Assembly: GCF_022376295.1 (NCBI RefSeq)
Contig: NZ_CP060140.1
Location: 3,910,356-3,974,355 of the forward strand
Length of the DNA stretch: 64,000 bases
Direction: 5' to 3'
DNA from: Nodularia sphaerocarpa UHCC 0038
GTDB taxonomy: Bacteria; Cyanobacteriota; Cyanobacteriia; Cyanobacteriales; Nostocaceae
The notes under the pieces were generated by a model that did no database searches, was not told where the DNA came from, and saw only the letters and a list, made by a program, of their open reading frames with translations. A program made the position numbers and the translations under genes. Below, piece by piece: positions 1 to 8,548 of this stretch; position 1 is the stretch's first letter; the number at the start of each line of letters is the position of its first letter.

Positions 1-896
1 AAGAAATCTTGCACTGCTGTGAAGACAATTTCTGGGTATTCTTCATGTAGTCCCAGGGAACCGGGAACTATGACGCTTCTGACTCCTGGTAATGCGGCTA
101 AGGCGTTCATTTCTTGTCGTGACTTGGGCGGACTGGACTCGCCAATTACTACCATTAGGGGCATGGACAAGGATTGCACAAGTGTGAGAAAATCAGATTG
201 TTCTCGGACAGCATCAAGATTTCCAGTGACAAAAGCCGCAGATGCAAATCTAGCTCCTGGTTTTTGCGTTGTTTGCCATTTTTTCTCGATGAAGCTGGGT
301 GTGAGTTTAGCGTCATCTGTAAAGACGTGACGGCGATACATCCAAGTTAAGAAGGATGGTGTGGTGTTGAGTTTGTACAGGGCTTGTCCTATTATAGGCG
401 ATCGCACTAAACCCTTGACAATTTCTGCTATCTGTGTACTTGCGCCCATCGTTGGTAAAGGACCGCGCCAAGTGGGTGCTATTAACAAAATTCGCGTGAA
501 AACATCGGGCTGTTTGACAGCGAGTTTTAAGACGTAAGTCGAAGCATGACCAGCAGCGACTACAGTAATTGCAGTATTAAAAACAGTTTTGACAAAATCT
601 TCTAGAAATTGCTGATATATTTCTGGGCGATAATTTAAACTCGGACGGGAAGATTGTCCAAATCCAGGCCAGTCTACAACTGTAACTTGAAAGTGGGGAG
701 ATAATAATTTGGCTAATTCACCCATTTCCCCACGCATGGAAACGCTACTAAAAGTTGGTAGTAGTAAGAGGGGTGAACCTGTGCCGATGGTTTCGTAAAT
801 CACCCGTAATGGTTGGTTTTCCCAACTCCAGATATATTCGTGAACTGTTCCACCAAATCCTACAGGATCATAGGTTGATACTAAATTGGTTGACAT
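1..896 (-). CDS. alpha/beta hydrolase, partial (C-terminus beyond window edge)
   Basis: An open frame runs on the minus strand from an ATG at 894-896 to the left edge with no stop, giving 298 codons. The translation has the alpha/beta-hydrolase pattern: a beta-strand/oxyanion region (LLLLPTFSS, about residues 43-51), the VVDWPGFGQSS strand-loop (about 73-83) and a nucleophile-elbow region at about 113-120. The elbow reads GHAST, so the position normally held by the nucleophilic Ser in GxSxG is Ala118; Ser119 is next to it. A late His (GLHEEYP) could be the triad His. The family assignment is fairly safe. The substrate is unknown, and catalytic competence is doubtful on the residue pattern. 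Confidence 0.8.
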   Translation of the reverse strand, partial: MSTNLVSTYDPVGFGGTVHEYIWSWENQPLRVIYETIGTGSPLLLLPTFSSVSMRGEMGELAKLLSPHFQVTVVDWPGFGQSSRPSLNYRPEIYQQFLEDFVKTVFNTAITVVAAGHASTYVLKLAVKQPDVFTRILLIAPTWRGPLPTMGASTQIAEIVKGLVRSPIIGQALYKLNTTPSFLTWMYRRHVFTDDAKLTPSFIEKKWQTTQKPGARFASAAFVTGNLDAVREQSDFLTLVQSLSMPLMVVIGESSPPKSRQEMNALAALPGVRSVIVPGSLGLHEEYPEIVFTAVQDF

Positions 897-989
897 GAGG
901 GTAAATTTTAGTTTGTATAAAAATTATCAAAACACCCCTCCGGTGCAAGCAATACTGTGTAAACACAAGTCTTCGTTACTTTCACATCC

Positions 990-1115
990 GGTTTTTACCC
1001 CCCTTAATCCCCCCTAAACCCCTTCGGGGATGCGCCTTCGGCGTAGGGAAAGGGGGGAAACCGGAAAATCTAGTTCCCTCCCCTTTCCAAGGGGAGGGTT
1101 AGGGTGGGGTAAGAT
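990..1115. repeat. C/G-tract intergenic repeat
   Basis: Low-complexity palindromic DNA between the hydrolase and sufE. It has C-rich and G-rich arms (CCCTTAATCCCCCC, GGGGAAACCGG, CCTCCCCTTTCCAAGGGG). Similar blocks lie at about 5690-5850 and 38100-38230. No coding capacity was seen. Confidence 0.6.
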
Positions 1116-1143
1116 TCAAGCAAATTGCTCATCGTCCATTGAT

Positions 1144-1584
1144 TTAGCTAGGCAAATCTAACTTACATTCAAGTGCTTTTTTTTGCATGGTTTTAAAAAT
1201 GTTGAAAAATCCATTCGCACGGGAAGGTGTCAGACTGACATTTAAACCTGTTTCTTGAATAAAATCTGGGGTGAGTTGCACAATTTCCGTCGGAGTTAGT
1301 CCATTTAAGCCTTCCACCAAAAGCCCTACTAATCCTTTTGTCAACTGGGAATCAGAATCTCCCTGGTATACAACTTTACCATCATCCAGGGCTGCGGTGA
1401 TATAAACCTGAGATACACAGCCAGGAACTTTGTTTTCTGGTACTTTGGCAGTTTCTGGGAAGTCATTCAGCTTCTGAGCATACCAGATTAATTGTTCGTA
1501 GCGCCGCTTCGGTTCTGTAGCACGTTGGAAGCGCTGGACGATTTTAGCGAGAGCAGGTGGCAAAGAATCGATAATTGAGGACAT
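1144..1584 (-). CDS. sufE: SufE family sulfur acceptor protein
   Basis: The 146-residue product matches SufE across its length. SufE accepts persulfide sulfur from the cysteine desulfurase SufS and passes it to the SufBCD scaffold for iron-sulfur cluster assembly in the cytoplasm. The hallmark is the VPGCVSQV motif, where Cys56 is the expected sulfur-accepting residue. The N-terminal helix (LAKIVQRF) and the RYEQLIWYAQKL segment are typical, and the length is usual for the family. It stands alone on the minus strand with no other suf gene nearby, as is common in cyanobacteria where sufBCDS lie elsewhere. The ATG at 1582-1584 gives a full-length protein. Confidence 0.93.
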   Translation of the reverse strand: MSSIIDSLPPALAKIVQRFQRATEPKRRYEQLIWYAQKLNDFPETAKVPENKVPGCVSQVYITAALDDGKVVYQGDSDSQLTKGLVGLLVEGLNGLTPTEIVQLTPDFIQETGLNVSLTPSRANGFFNIFKTMQKKALECKLDLPS

Positions 1585-1665
1585 AACAGAAGCTGCAAAT
1601 AATCAGTCTTATATAGAGTGTAGATGATTTTGTCAGCGATGGATCGCGTCTATCACAAGATGGAA

Positions 1666-1784
1666 TAAGTAGCTCGGCGTAAATAAAGTTAACTAGCTAG
1701 GGTCGTCATTGGTCATTAGTAAGGGTTTGGGTTCTGTTGACTTTTCGTAACATAGTTTGCTTGATTCGGTGCTTACCTACTTAC
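1666..1784 (-). repeat. 119-bp MITE-like repeat with TAAGTAG/CTACTTA ends
   Basis: This is the reverse complement of the sequence at 63466-63596, and part of it recurs at 61180-61236. The outermost bases are inverted (TAAGTAG...CTACTTA). The interior includes TTTATTTACGCCGA and GTTAACTAGCTAGG on the opposite strand. It fills much of the 1585-1947 gap, and no ORF lies inside. Confidence 0.7.
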
Positions 1785-1947
1785 TGAGTGAGAAAAGTGG
1801 TTTGTAGAGGTGTCACAGATGATGATTATATGAAGGATTAAGAACAACTGTTAAATAATGATGCAAAATCAAGTTTTTTCTTGAAATTACTTCGGAAATA
1901 TTTAGATTATGTTTGCATACCATTAAATATTTTCAGGAGCTAATCAG

Positions 1948-2208
1948 GTGTTTCCTTCAACCTTACTCGCTGCTGTAACCACACCTCTGGACTGGAGTCC
2001 TACTGTTGGTGTGATTATGATTCTGTCCAACATCGTTGCTATTGCCTTTGGCAAATTTACCATCAAGTACCCCAGCGTTAAACCAGCCCTACCTTCAGCC
2101 AATTTCTTTGGCGGTTTTGGTTTACCTGCTGTACTAGCAACTAGTGCCTTTGGTCATATCTTAGGTGTTGGTGTAATTTTAGGACTACATAACATCGGCA
2201 AAATTTAG
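1948..2208 (+). CDS. psaK: Photosystem I reaction centre subunit PsaK
   Basis: The 86-residue product is a two-helix thylakoid membrane protein matching PsaK, a peripheral PSI subunit next to PsaA that binds antenna chlorophyll. Hydrophobic segments lie at about 19-40 (VGVIMILSNIVAIAFG) and 58-82 (GLPAVLATSAFGHILGVGVI), with a short charged loop between (KYPSVKPALPSANFFGGFG). The start is a GTG with an AGGAG ribosome-binding site at 1935-1939. A Rho-independent terminator follows at 2306-2336, so it is probably monocistronic. Confidence 0.95.
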   Translation: MFPSTLLAAVTTPLDWSPTVGVIMILSNIVAIAFGKFTIKYPSVKPALPSANFFGGFGLPAVLATSAFGHILGVGVILGLHNIGKI

Positions 2209-2305
2209 GTAATTCTTAATTACCATTCTGTGAAACTTTTAGGCATTTGTAATGCGTGGCTTATTTACGCCAATGTGATTAATTGTTTTTTGCCTATAAT
2301 TTATC

Positions 2306-2336
2306 AGCTAGAGAAGTGACTCTCTAGCTTTTTTTT
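2306..2336 (+). terminator. Rho-independent terminator of psaK
   Basis: A perfect 9-bp stem (AGCTAGAGA / TCTCTAGCT) with a 6-nt loop is followed by seven T residues, about 100 bp after the psaK stop codon. Confidence 0.85.
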
Positions 2337-2542
2337 AATTTGTTCGCGCCTCAGATCAGCAAAAGATAAAAATCCCGGCATTGTTGAGGCTTTTTTCTCA
2401 GATTTACTTCTAATGGTACAAGACAAAGCCCTAAAAATAATGTCATCCTCTAAGAGTAGAGGAATATAAATCATTGATGCTAATTTCAATAACATCAACT
2501 CTACTTTTCAATTTGATATTAAAAAGCAGGAAATAGAATATA

Positions 2543-2776
2543 ATGGCACAGGAAAAAACTGCCCAACTTTTGCAAGCTGTTAAAGAAGATCAAGCATTAC
2601 AAGCAAGACTCAAAGCCTCAGATCATCCAGAAGCCTTCATCAAGATTGCTAGAGAGAGTGGCTATGACTTTACAATTGAAGAACTAGAAGATGAAATTAG
2701 TCAATTGTCTGACGAAGATTTGGCAGCTATTGTCAATCCAGGCTGGGGTAATAGACGGCACATTCATCCTCGATAA
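2543..2776 (+). CDS. Nif11-like leader-type peptide
   Basis: The 77-residue product has a Nif11-type N-terminal region: a helical, acidic segment with LLQAVKEDQALQARLKASD, then AFIKIARESGYDFTIEELE and SDEDLAAIV. These are the usual landmarks of Nif11 and Nif11-like (N11P) leader peptides. The last 14 residues (NPGWGNRRHIHPR region) are basic and aromatic, unlike the acidic leader. That leader/core asymmetry recalls RiPP precursors, but there is no clear double-glycine cleavage site and no Cys, and no modifying enzyme or transporter lies nearby. It could instead be a free-standing Nif11 protein. The start is supported by GCAGGAAATAGAATATAATG, with AGGA upstream. It stands alone between psaK and recQ. 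Confidence 0.8.
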   Translation: MAQEKTAQLLQAVKEDQALQARLKASDHPEAFIKIARESGYDFTIEELEDEISQLSDEDLAAIVNPGWGNRRHIHPR

Positions 2777-2999
2777 TTGTAGTCCGTAACCAACCATAAA
2801 CTTCAGGATAATGGTGAGTTAATCCTTCCCTAACCCCGACGACAATTTTTGGGGAATTGATTTTTTTGGTGTTCCCTTACTGTTGATGCAAGATGTACCT
2901 CAGCAAAAAAGCAAAGGCAATTAGTCTTTTCTCAGCTGGGAATAAGTTAAAATCCTGATATCTTGCATCACCACCCATACAGAACGCTCTGAAAGATTC

Positions 3000-5171
3000 A
3001 TGGCCATGCTTCAGTACCCGCATCTCGAACAAGCGCTAAAACATAACTTTGGTTACGATAACTTCCGCCCCGGACAACGGCAAATTATTGAAGATGCGCT
3101 GGAAAATCGGGATTTACTGGTGGTAATGCCGACTGGTGGGGGAAAATCTCTGTGCTTTCAGTTACCAGCTTTGATAAAACCAGGTTTAACGGTAGTGGTT
3201 TCACCGTTAATCGCTTTGATGCAAGACCAAGTGGAATCACTGCGAAATAATAATATTTCGGCAACTTTTCTTAATAGCAGTCTGAATCCTCATAAGGTGC
3301 GATCGCGCGAAGAAGCCATCCGCAATGGTAAAATTAGACTACTCTACGTTGCCCCAGAACGGCTGTTAAGTGAAAGATTTCTGCCCTTTTTAGATTTAGT
3401 ACATCATCAAATCGGGATTTCTACCTTCGCCATTGACGAAGCCCATTGTGTCTCGGAGTGGGGACATGACTTCCGTCCAGAATACCGCCAGTTGAAATCC
3501 CTGCGAAAGCGATACCCAGATGTTCCCACCATCGCCCTCACCGCTACAGCTACAGATCGCGTCCGTGGTGATATCATTCAACAATTAGGGTTAAAGCAAC
3601 CTAGCATTCACCTCGCTAGCTTTAACCGTCAAAATCTTTATTACGAAGTTCGTCCTAAATCGAAGTCTGCTTACGCCGAAATCTTGGAACTGATTCGGGA
3701 AACTGATGGTTCCACAATTATCTATTGTTTAACTCGGAAAAAAGTCGATGAACTCACATTTAAACTGCAAAATGATAAAGTTGTGGCTTTGTCTTATCAT
3801 GCTGGTTTAAGTGATGAAGAACGCTCAAAAAATCAAACTCGATTTATTCGCGATGATGTGCGCGTCATGGTGGCTACAATTGCCTTTGGGATGGGAATTA
3901 ATAAGCCAGATGTGCGCTTAGTTGTTCACTTTGATTTACCCCGGAATTTAGAAAGTTATTATCAAGAATCAGGAAGGGCGGGTAGGGATAGCGAACCATC
4001 CCGTTGTACAATGTTTTTTAGTTTTAGTGATATTAAAACTATTGAATGGAGTATTAATCAAAAAACTGATCCTCAAGAACAATTAATTGCCAAACAACAG
4101 CTACGTCAGGTAATAGACTATGCTGAAGGTACAGATTGTCGGCGCACAATTCAGTTAGGTTATTTTGGCGAACGTTTTCCAGGTAATTGCGGTAACTGTG
4201 ATAATTGTCGTTATCCTAAACCTGTACAAGATTGGACAATTGAAGCCATGAAGTTTTTATCTTGTGTGGCGCGTTGTCAGGAAAGATTTGGAATGCTGCA
4301 CATTATTGAAGTGTTGCGCGGTTCAAAAAGTCAAAAAATTACACAGAATAAACACGATAAACTTTCTACCTACGGTATAGGTAAAGATAAAACTTTAGAT
4401 GAATGGCGAATGTTGGGGCGTTCTTTATTACATCAAGGGTTGTTAGAACAAACCAACGATGGTTACTCGGTTTTGAAACTTAATGCTTTGAGTTGGGAAG
4501 TCATGAAGCGACAGCGCACTGTTTCTATTGCTGTTCCTGTGGCGCAAAAATTGAGTTTAGTCGGGGAGGGTGATAAAGCTGTTGAGGCTGAATTATTATT
4601 ACAGAGATTGCGATCGCTCCGCAAAGAACTCGCTGATGAACAGTCTGTACCGCCCTACGTTGTCTTTCAAGATTCTACCCTAAAGTTAATGGCACAAGCA
4701 CAACCCCAAACTTTAGCCGACTTTGGCAAACTTTCTGGGGTAGGTAGTCACAAACTAGCGCAGTATGGAGAAAAATTCCTCGCAGAAATCACCGCTTACC
4801 GTCAAGAAAAAGGTGAACCAGCACAAAAAAATTATTATCCAACTTCTCTATCTGTGAATAATTCACCGAATGATAGTGAATTAGTGACATTGAGGCTGCA
4901 TCAAGAAGGTTTGAGTATTCCCGAAATTGCCAACAAACGCAATCTTAGCCCCTCGACAATTCTCACCCATCTTTCCAAATTAATGGCGAAAAATCAGCCT
5001 GTAGATATAAATCAGTTAGTACCGCTAGAACATCAACAAAAGATTTGGCAAGTTTTAGAAATTCTGGGTGATATTTCCCTAACTCCAGTTAAAGAACAAT
5101 TGGGAGAAAACTATACTTTTGATGAAATTCGCTTAGTCAGGGAAAAGTGGCGACGCGAAAGCCGTAAATGA
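3000..5171 (+). CDS. recQ: ATP-dependent DNA helicase RecQ
   Basis: This is a 723-residue superfamily 2 helicase that unwinds DNA 3'-5' in recombination and replication-fork repair. Visible motifs in order: motif 0/Q region FRPGQRQII (23-31), Walker A MPTGGGKS with Lys49, DEAH at 146-149, TATAT (motif III, about 181-185), and motif VI QESGRAGRD (322-330). The RecQ zinc-binding cysteines are Cys380, 397, 400 and 403. An RQC-like region, an HRDC domain (about 540-610) and a C-terminal helix-turn-helix tail (LSIPEIANKRNLSPSTILTHL) follow. It is longer than E. coli RecQ because of this tail, which is common in the cyanobacterial and Bacillus-type forms. A second in-frame ATG lies two codons downstream. 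Confidence 0.95.
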   Translation: MAMLQYPHLEQALKHNFGYDNFRPGQRQIIEDALENRDLLVVMPTGGGKSLCFQLPALIKPGLTVVVSPLIALMQDQVESLRNNNISATFLNSSLNPHKVRSREEAIRNGKIRLLYVAPERLLSERFLPFLDLVHHQIGISTFAIDEAHCVSEWGHDFRPEYRQLKSLRKRYPDVPTIALTATATDRVRGDIIQQLGLKQPSIHLASFNRQNLYYEVRPKSKSAYAEILELIRETDGSTIIYCLTRKKVDELTFKLQNDKVVALSYHAGLSDEERSKNQTRFIRDDVRVMVATIAFGMGINKPDVRLVVHFDLPRNLESYYQESGRAGRDSEPSRCTMFFSFSDIKTIEWSINQKTDPQEQLIAKQQLRQVIDYAEGTDCRRTIQLGYFGERFPGNCGNCDNCRYPKPVQDWTIEAMKFLSCVARCQERFGMLHIIEVLRGSKSQKITQNKHDKLSTYGIGKDKTLDEWRMLGRSLLHQGLLEQTNDGYSVLKLNALSWEVMKRQRTVSIAVPVAQKLSLVGEGDKAVEAELLLQRLRSLRKELADEQSVPPYVVFQDSTLKLMAQAQPQTLADFGKLSGVGSHKLAQYGEKFLAEITAYRQEKGEPAQKNYYPTSLSVNNSPNDSELVTLRLHQEGLSIPEIANKRNLSPSTILTHLSKLMAKNQPVDINQLVPLEHQQKIWQVLEILGDISLTPVKEQLGENYTFDEIRLVREKWRRESRK

Positions 5172-5250
5172 TATCCGAGGTTTTACTCACCCCAGAATAT
5201 TCCATTGCTGATGGGCGATGATCGCGATCGCCTAGAGTATGTCACAGTGA

Positions 5251-5424
5251 TTAAGCTGCATCCATAATACCCGGAATTTTGCCGCTAGACTCTGGCGATT
5301 CCATAGCAGGCGTTGATGGTTCCTGACTTTCGCCTTTAGCAGCTATTACAGATATTACTTTGGGCAGGGCAATACACACAACAGTATTGAGCAGTGTCAG
5401 CAATAGACCATCCATTAAATTCAT
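5251..5424 (-). CDS. Small single-span membrane peptide, 57 aa
   Basis: This short minus-strand gene starts at ATG 5422-5424, preceded by TGAGGATAATAT (a good ribosome-binding site), and stops at 5251-5253. The first 25 residues form one hydrophobic segment (MDGLLLTLLNTVVCIALPK), followed by a hydrophilic Ser/Pro/Glu-rich tail ending GIMDAA. The N-terminal 25 residues share about 16 identities with the peptide encoded at 16542-16778 (MDALLLTLINAVACLALPK), which argues for coding. The function is unknown. The predicted topology is a single N-terminal transmembrane helix. Confidence 0.7.
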   Translation of the reverse strand: MNLMDGLLLTLLNTVVCIALPKVISVIAAKGESQEPSTPAMESPESSGKIPGIMDAA

Positions 5425-5647
5425 ATATTATCCTCAGATTGAAAATTAGTTTTTACTACTTCTTAGTTTGACGCATAATTGGCTCATCATTTATATATAT
5501 AATTTGGTTTATCTTCTAAACGGTATAAGTCAGATAAATATAATTGATTAATCTATATAGTAACCATCAATTTATCTCTAATACAAAATTAATATGAAGT
5601 TCTGCACGTTCTTTTCACCCAAACCTACCTCCCCTTACCAAGGGCTA

Positions 5648-5812
5648 CCGTGTACACATATCTTGGCAATCACAGACCCTGAATTTACCCTTCTTAATCC
5701 CCCCTTGCACTACGCCGAAGGCTCATCCCCGAAGGGGTTTAGGGGGGAAAATCCGGTTCTCCCCCTTTGAAAGGGGGAGTTAGAGGGGGTCAGAAGACTT
5801 GTGTGTACACCT
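5648..5812. repeat. MITE-like element with GTGTACAC inverted ends
   Basis: The left end GTGTACACATATCTT and the right end GACTTGTGTGTACAC are inverted copies. The element is flanked on both sides by CTTACCAAGGG, which looks like a target duplication within a CCTCCCCTT/AAGGGGAGG palindrome. The interior is a C/G-tract repeat (about 5690-5790) without coding potential. A second full copy with a different interior is at 40452-40603. Confidence 0.65.
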
Positions 5813-5986
5813 TAGCTTACCAAGGGGAGGAGCCGAAGGCGGTGGGGTTCTTTCTATGGGTCTTTATATAAAAAAGGTCTAAGCTCAGAAACTTCCCAGA
5901 AATAAATTATCCAAATAAACGTATCGCTAAAGCGAAAGCGTGCTGGAAGTTCTACCACAGAGGCACAGAGGACACCGAGTTATGAG

Positions 5987-6140
5987 AGGATATTTTAAAA
6001 GTTTTAGGCGAATATAATTCGCTACTACACAAAGGTCGTCTCGCCTGCGCGGACTAACGAGAAACTCAGGATTTTCAACCCACGTAGGTGGGTTTTGTCT
6101 GGATGGTTCCGCGACTTCTAGTCGCCAGGGCTAGTAATAA
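5987..6140 (+). repeat. Left copy of an inverted repeat pair
   Basis: The sequence from AGGATATTTTAAAAG through AGTCGCCAGGG to CTAGTAATAA recurs in inverted orientation at 9781-9980. Shared landmarks are TTTAGGCGAATATAAT, the hairpin AACCCACGTAGGTGGGTT and CGCGACTTCTAGTCGCC. The remainder of 5425-6352 shows no gene. Confidence 0.75.
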
Positions 6141-6352
6141 TCGATACTTTACAAACATCCTCTGAGAGGTTGAGAGATTTTTTTCGTTAGGTGGGTGAGT
6201 ATTGTTTTATTTGTCAGTCCCTAAATATTATTTTTATCTATAATAATACCATAATTTTGAGATGTTTAGACATCTAACTACAGTAGTAAAAAAGCCTCAA
6301 ACTCTCACGCCAAGGGTGTAGGTTGCAGATAGTTTTTTGACACTTGCAAGTT

Positions 6353-7900
6353 TTAAGAAAACTTCGTCAGCAATTCTAATAATCGTTTCGATGTTGGTGT
6401 TAATAAAGTCCGGCGATAAGCGTCTGCTGCTTTTTTAATTCCTTCTGCTTGAGTTGGGTAAGGATGAATCACACCCGATAAACCATTTAAACCAACTTTA
6501 TTCACAATGGCTGTAGTTATTTCACTAATTGTTTCTCCAGCATGACGAGAGACAATTGTAGCCCCTAAAATTTGATCAGAACCTTTTTTGTGGATAATTT
6601 TCACAAATCCGTCCTCTTCCCCATCTGTGATGGCTCTGTCTACACTACTAAAAGGAATTTTGATGGTATTGATATCAAAACCCTTTGCTTGAGCCTCCTT
6701 TTCATACATTCCCACATGAGCAATCTCAGGATCAGTATATGTTACCCAAGGCATCACCAAACTACTAAGTTTGGATCTTCCGAAGCCAAAGGGAGAAAAC
6801 AAAGTATTTTTAATCACAATCCGCGCTGCTGCATCAGCCGCATGAGTAAACTTCCAGTTCATGCAGATATCACCTGCTGCATAAATTTTGGGGTTCGTTG
6901 TCTGGAGATAATCATTAACTTTCACTCCCTGACGTTGGTCAAATTCCACCCCAACAGCTTCTAAATTTAAACCTTCCACATTCGGTGCGCGTCCCGCACC
7001 AACTAAAATTTCATCAACAACAATTGACTGTTTAGAACCATTGCTGAGAAAGTGGATAAGCTTTCCTTCTGGGGTTTGTTCTACAGATTCTATTTGGCTA
7101 TTCAAAACCAAATGTATATTTTCCTGGATAAAACGATTTTGAATAATTTCTGCGGCTTCGCTATCTTCTTTATTTAAGATGTGATCATCCTTATGAAACA
7201 AGATAACATGAGAACCCAAACGTTGGAAAGCTTGAGCCAATTCACAACCGATAGGACCACCACCAATTACAGCTAGACGTTTGGGAAGTTCGGTGAGTGA
7301 AAATACGGTTTCATTAGTCAGAAATCCAGCAGCTTCCAATCCCTTAATTGATGGTCGCACGGCTCTAGCACCAGTAGCAATTACAGCTTTTTTAAAGCGA
7401 AGTTTTTCACTACCCACTTCAATGATATTATCACTTTCAAAACGACCACTCCCCAAGAAAATGTCAACTCCCAATTTTTGAAACCGATGTGCAGAATCAT
7501 GATGGCTAATACCCGACCTTAAACGGCGCATACGTTCCATTACTGCTGGGAAATCAACATCTATTTTTTCTGGAGGATTAATTCCCAAAGCCTTCGCTTC
7601 CCACATTTCGCCGACAACGCGAGATGAACGAATAATACATTTTGAGGGAACACAACCGACATTTAAACAATCCCCACCCATTAAATGCTTTTCAATTAAA
7701 GCAACTTTTAATCCCACGTCTAAACCTGCTGCACCTGCGGCTACAACTAATCCCGCCGTACCAGCACCAATCACAACCAAGTCGTAACAATCAGCAGGTT
7801 GAGGATTAACCCAATCCGGTGGATGAACATAGGAAATTAATTTTTGGTTATACTCGTCCATTGGTGGAAGAGTAACTTTTTGAGATGCAGAATTTGACAT
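6353..7900 (-). CDS. FAD-dependent pyridine nucleotide-disulfide oxidoreductase (mercuric reductase-like)
   Basis: The 515-residue flavoprotein is of the dihydrolipoamide dehydrogenase/mercuric reductase/glutathione reductase group. An FAD-binding Rossmann motif (VVIGAGTAG, about 42-50) leads to the redox-active pair GGDCLNVGCVPSK with Cys78 and Cys83. A second, NAD(P)-binding motif (AVIGGGPIG) lies at about 207-215. A C-terminal dimerisation domain carries the catalytic-type HPYPTQAE. It lacks the N-terminal HMA domain and the C-terminal Cys pair of true MerA, so mercury reduction is unlikely. The next gene family on its upstream side (TVP38/TMEM64) is known to occur fused to this oxidoreductase in other bacteria, which supports a functional link. 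The physiological substrate is unknown. Confidence 0.88.
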   Translation of the reverse strand: MSNSASQKVTLPPMDEYNQKLISYVHPPDWVNPQPADCYDLVVIGAGTAGLVVAAGAAGLDVGLKVALIEKHLMGGDCLNVGCVPSKCIIRSSRVVGEMWEAKALGINPPEKIDVDFPAVMERMRRLRSGISHHDSAHRFQKLGVDIFLGSGRFESDNIIEVGSEKLRFKKAVIATGARAVRPSIKGLEAAGFLTNETVFSLTELPKRLAVIGGGPIGCELAQAFQRLGSHVILFHKDDHILNKEDSEAAEIIQNRFIQENIHLVLNSQIESVEQTPEGKLIHFLSNGSKQSIVVDEILVGAGRAPNVEGLNLEAVGVEFDQRQGVKVNDYLQTTNPKIYAAGDICMNWKFTHAADAAARIVIKNTLFSPFGFGRSKLSSLVMPWVTYTDPEIAHVGMYEKEAQAKGFDINTIKIPFSSVDRAITDGEEDGFVKIIHKKGSDQILGATIVSRHAGETISEITTAIVNKVGLNGLSGVIHPYPTQAEGIKKAADAYRRTLLTPTSKRLLELLTKFS

Positions 7901-7975
7901 TAATAAACTCCTTCAAAATGTAATTAAAATATGCAAACTAGATGTTTTTTATCTGAGAATCTTACGAATTACAAA

Positions 7976-8512
7976 CTAATCTGTTCCCCGCACAGGGTAA
8001 TTTTTTTGCAAAATAAAATCAATGGCAGAAAGCATATCTGATATGGGTGGACGACCAAAGGGGGCGCTATTGACAGCAGCATAGGAAAGTGTGCCATCAG
8101 GTTTAACTAAGAAAAAACCGGGTTCACAAAATAAGGGGGGTTCTTTTTCAAATGCGCCTTTAGAAATATAAAGCCCCCAACTACGAAACAAGTCTATGCT
8201 GGCTTCATAGCCAATGGTGAGATTTTTAATTACCCATTCGGACATTGACTTTTGAGCATCTGCTTGACTATCTCCACTAATAGCGATCGCGTCTACCCCA
8301 AGTTTAGTAAAATCCTCTAGGAGACGTTCAAGTTCTGCAAGATAAGTTTGACAAATGGGGCAGAACCAACCCCGATAAAAAATAATTAATGTGAAGTTTT
8401 GGGGTCGCTGCTCAGAAAGTTGCCAAAGTTTACCATCCAGGGTTTTTACTTCCAGTTCGGGAACTTGAGTACCAGTCAGCAATTTGGTTGTCTTTGTTGT
8501 ATTTGCCATCAT
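7976..8512 (-). CDS. Peroxiredoxin-like protein (AhpC/TSA family)
   Basis: The 178-residue thioredoxin-fold protein contains FYRGWFCPICQTYL (about 45-58). Cys51 sits where peroxiredoxins carry the peroxidatic cysteine, and Cys54 gives a CPIC pair. The domain start (GTQVPELEVKTLDGK) and the C-terminal DGTLSYAAVNSAPFGRPP are typical of the cyanobacterial peroxiredoxin-like AhpC/TSA group. It probably reduces peroxides or serves as a thiol oxidoreductase in the cytosol; no signal peptide is evident. It lies between the flavoprotein (76 bp downstream) and the TVP38 protein (36 bp upstream), all on the same strand, consistent with one redox operon. Two consecutive ATG codons start the frame. Confidence 0.88.
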   Translation of the reverse strand: MMANTTKTTKLLTGTQVPELEVKTLDGKLWQLSEQRPQNFTLIIFYRGWFCPICQTYLAELERLLEDFTKLGVDAIAISGDSQADAQKSMSEWVIKNLTIGYEASIDLFRSWGLYISKGAFEKEPPLFCEPGFFLVKPDGTLSYAAVNSAPFGRPPISDMLSAIDFILQKNYPVRGTD

Positions 8513-8548
8513 TATTTATTCCGTCTCAAATTAGTAATCAGTGCAGCT

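Noticed and set aside
2304..2498. 64-codon minus-strand frame between psaK and the Nif11 gene
   Set aside because: Its 3' end is made of the psaK terminator hairpin, it has no recognisable features, and no ribosome-binding site supports it.
6353..7900. True mercuric reductase (merA)
   Set aside because: There is no N-terminal metal-binding domain, no C-terminal Cys pair and no mer genes nearby; only the general flavoprotein family is supported.
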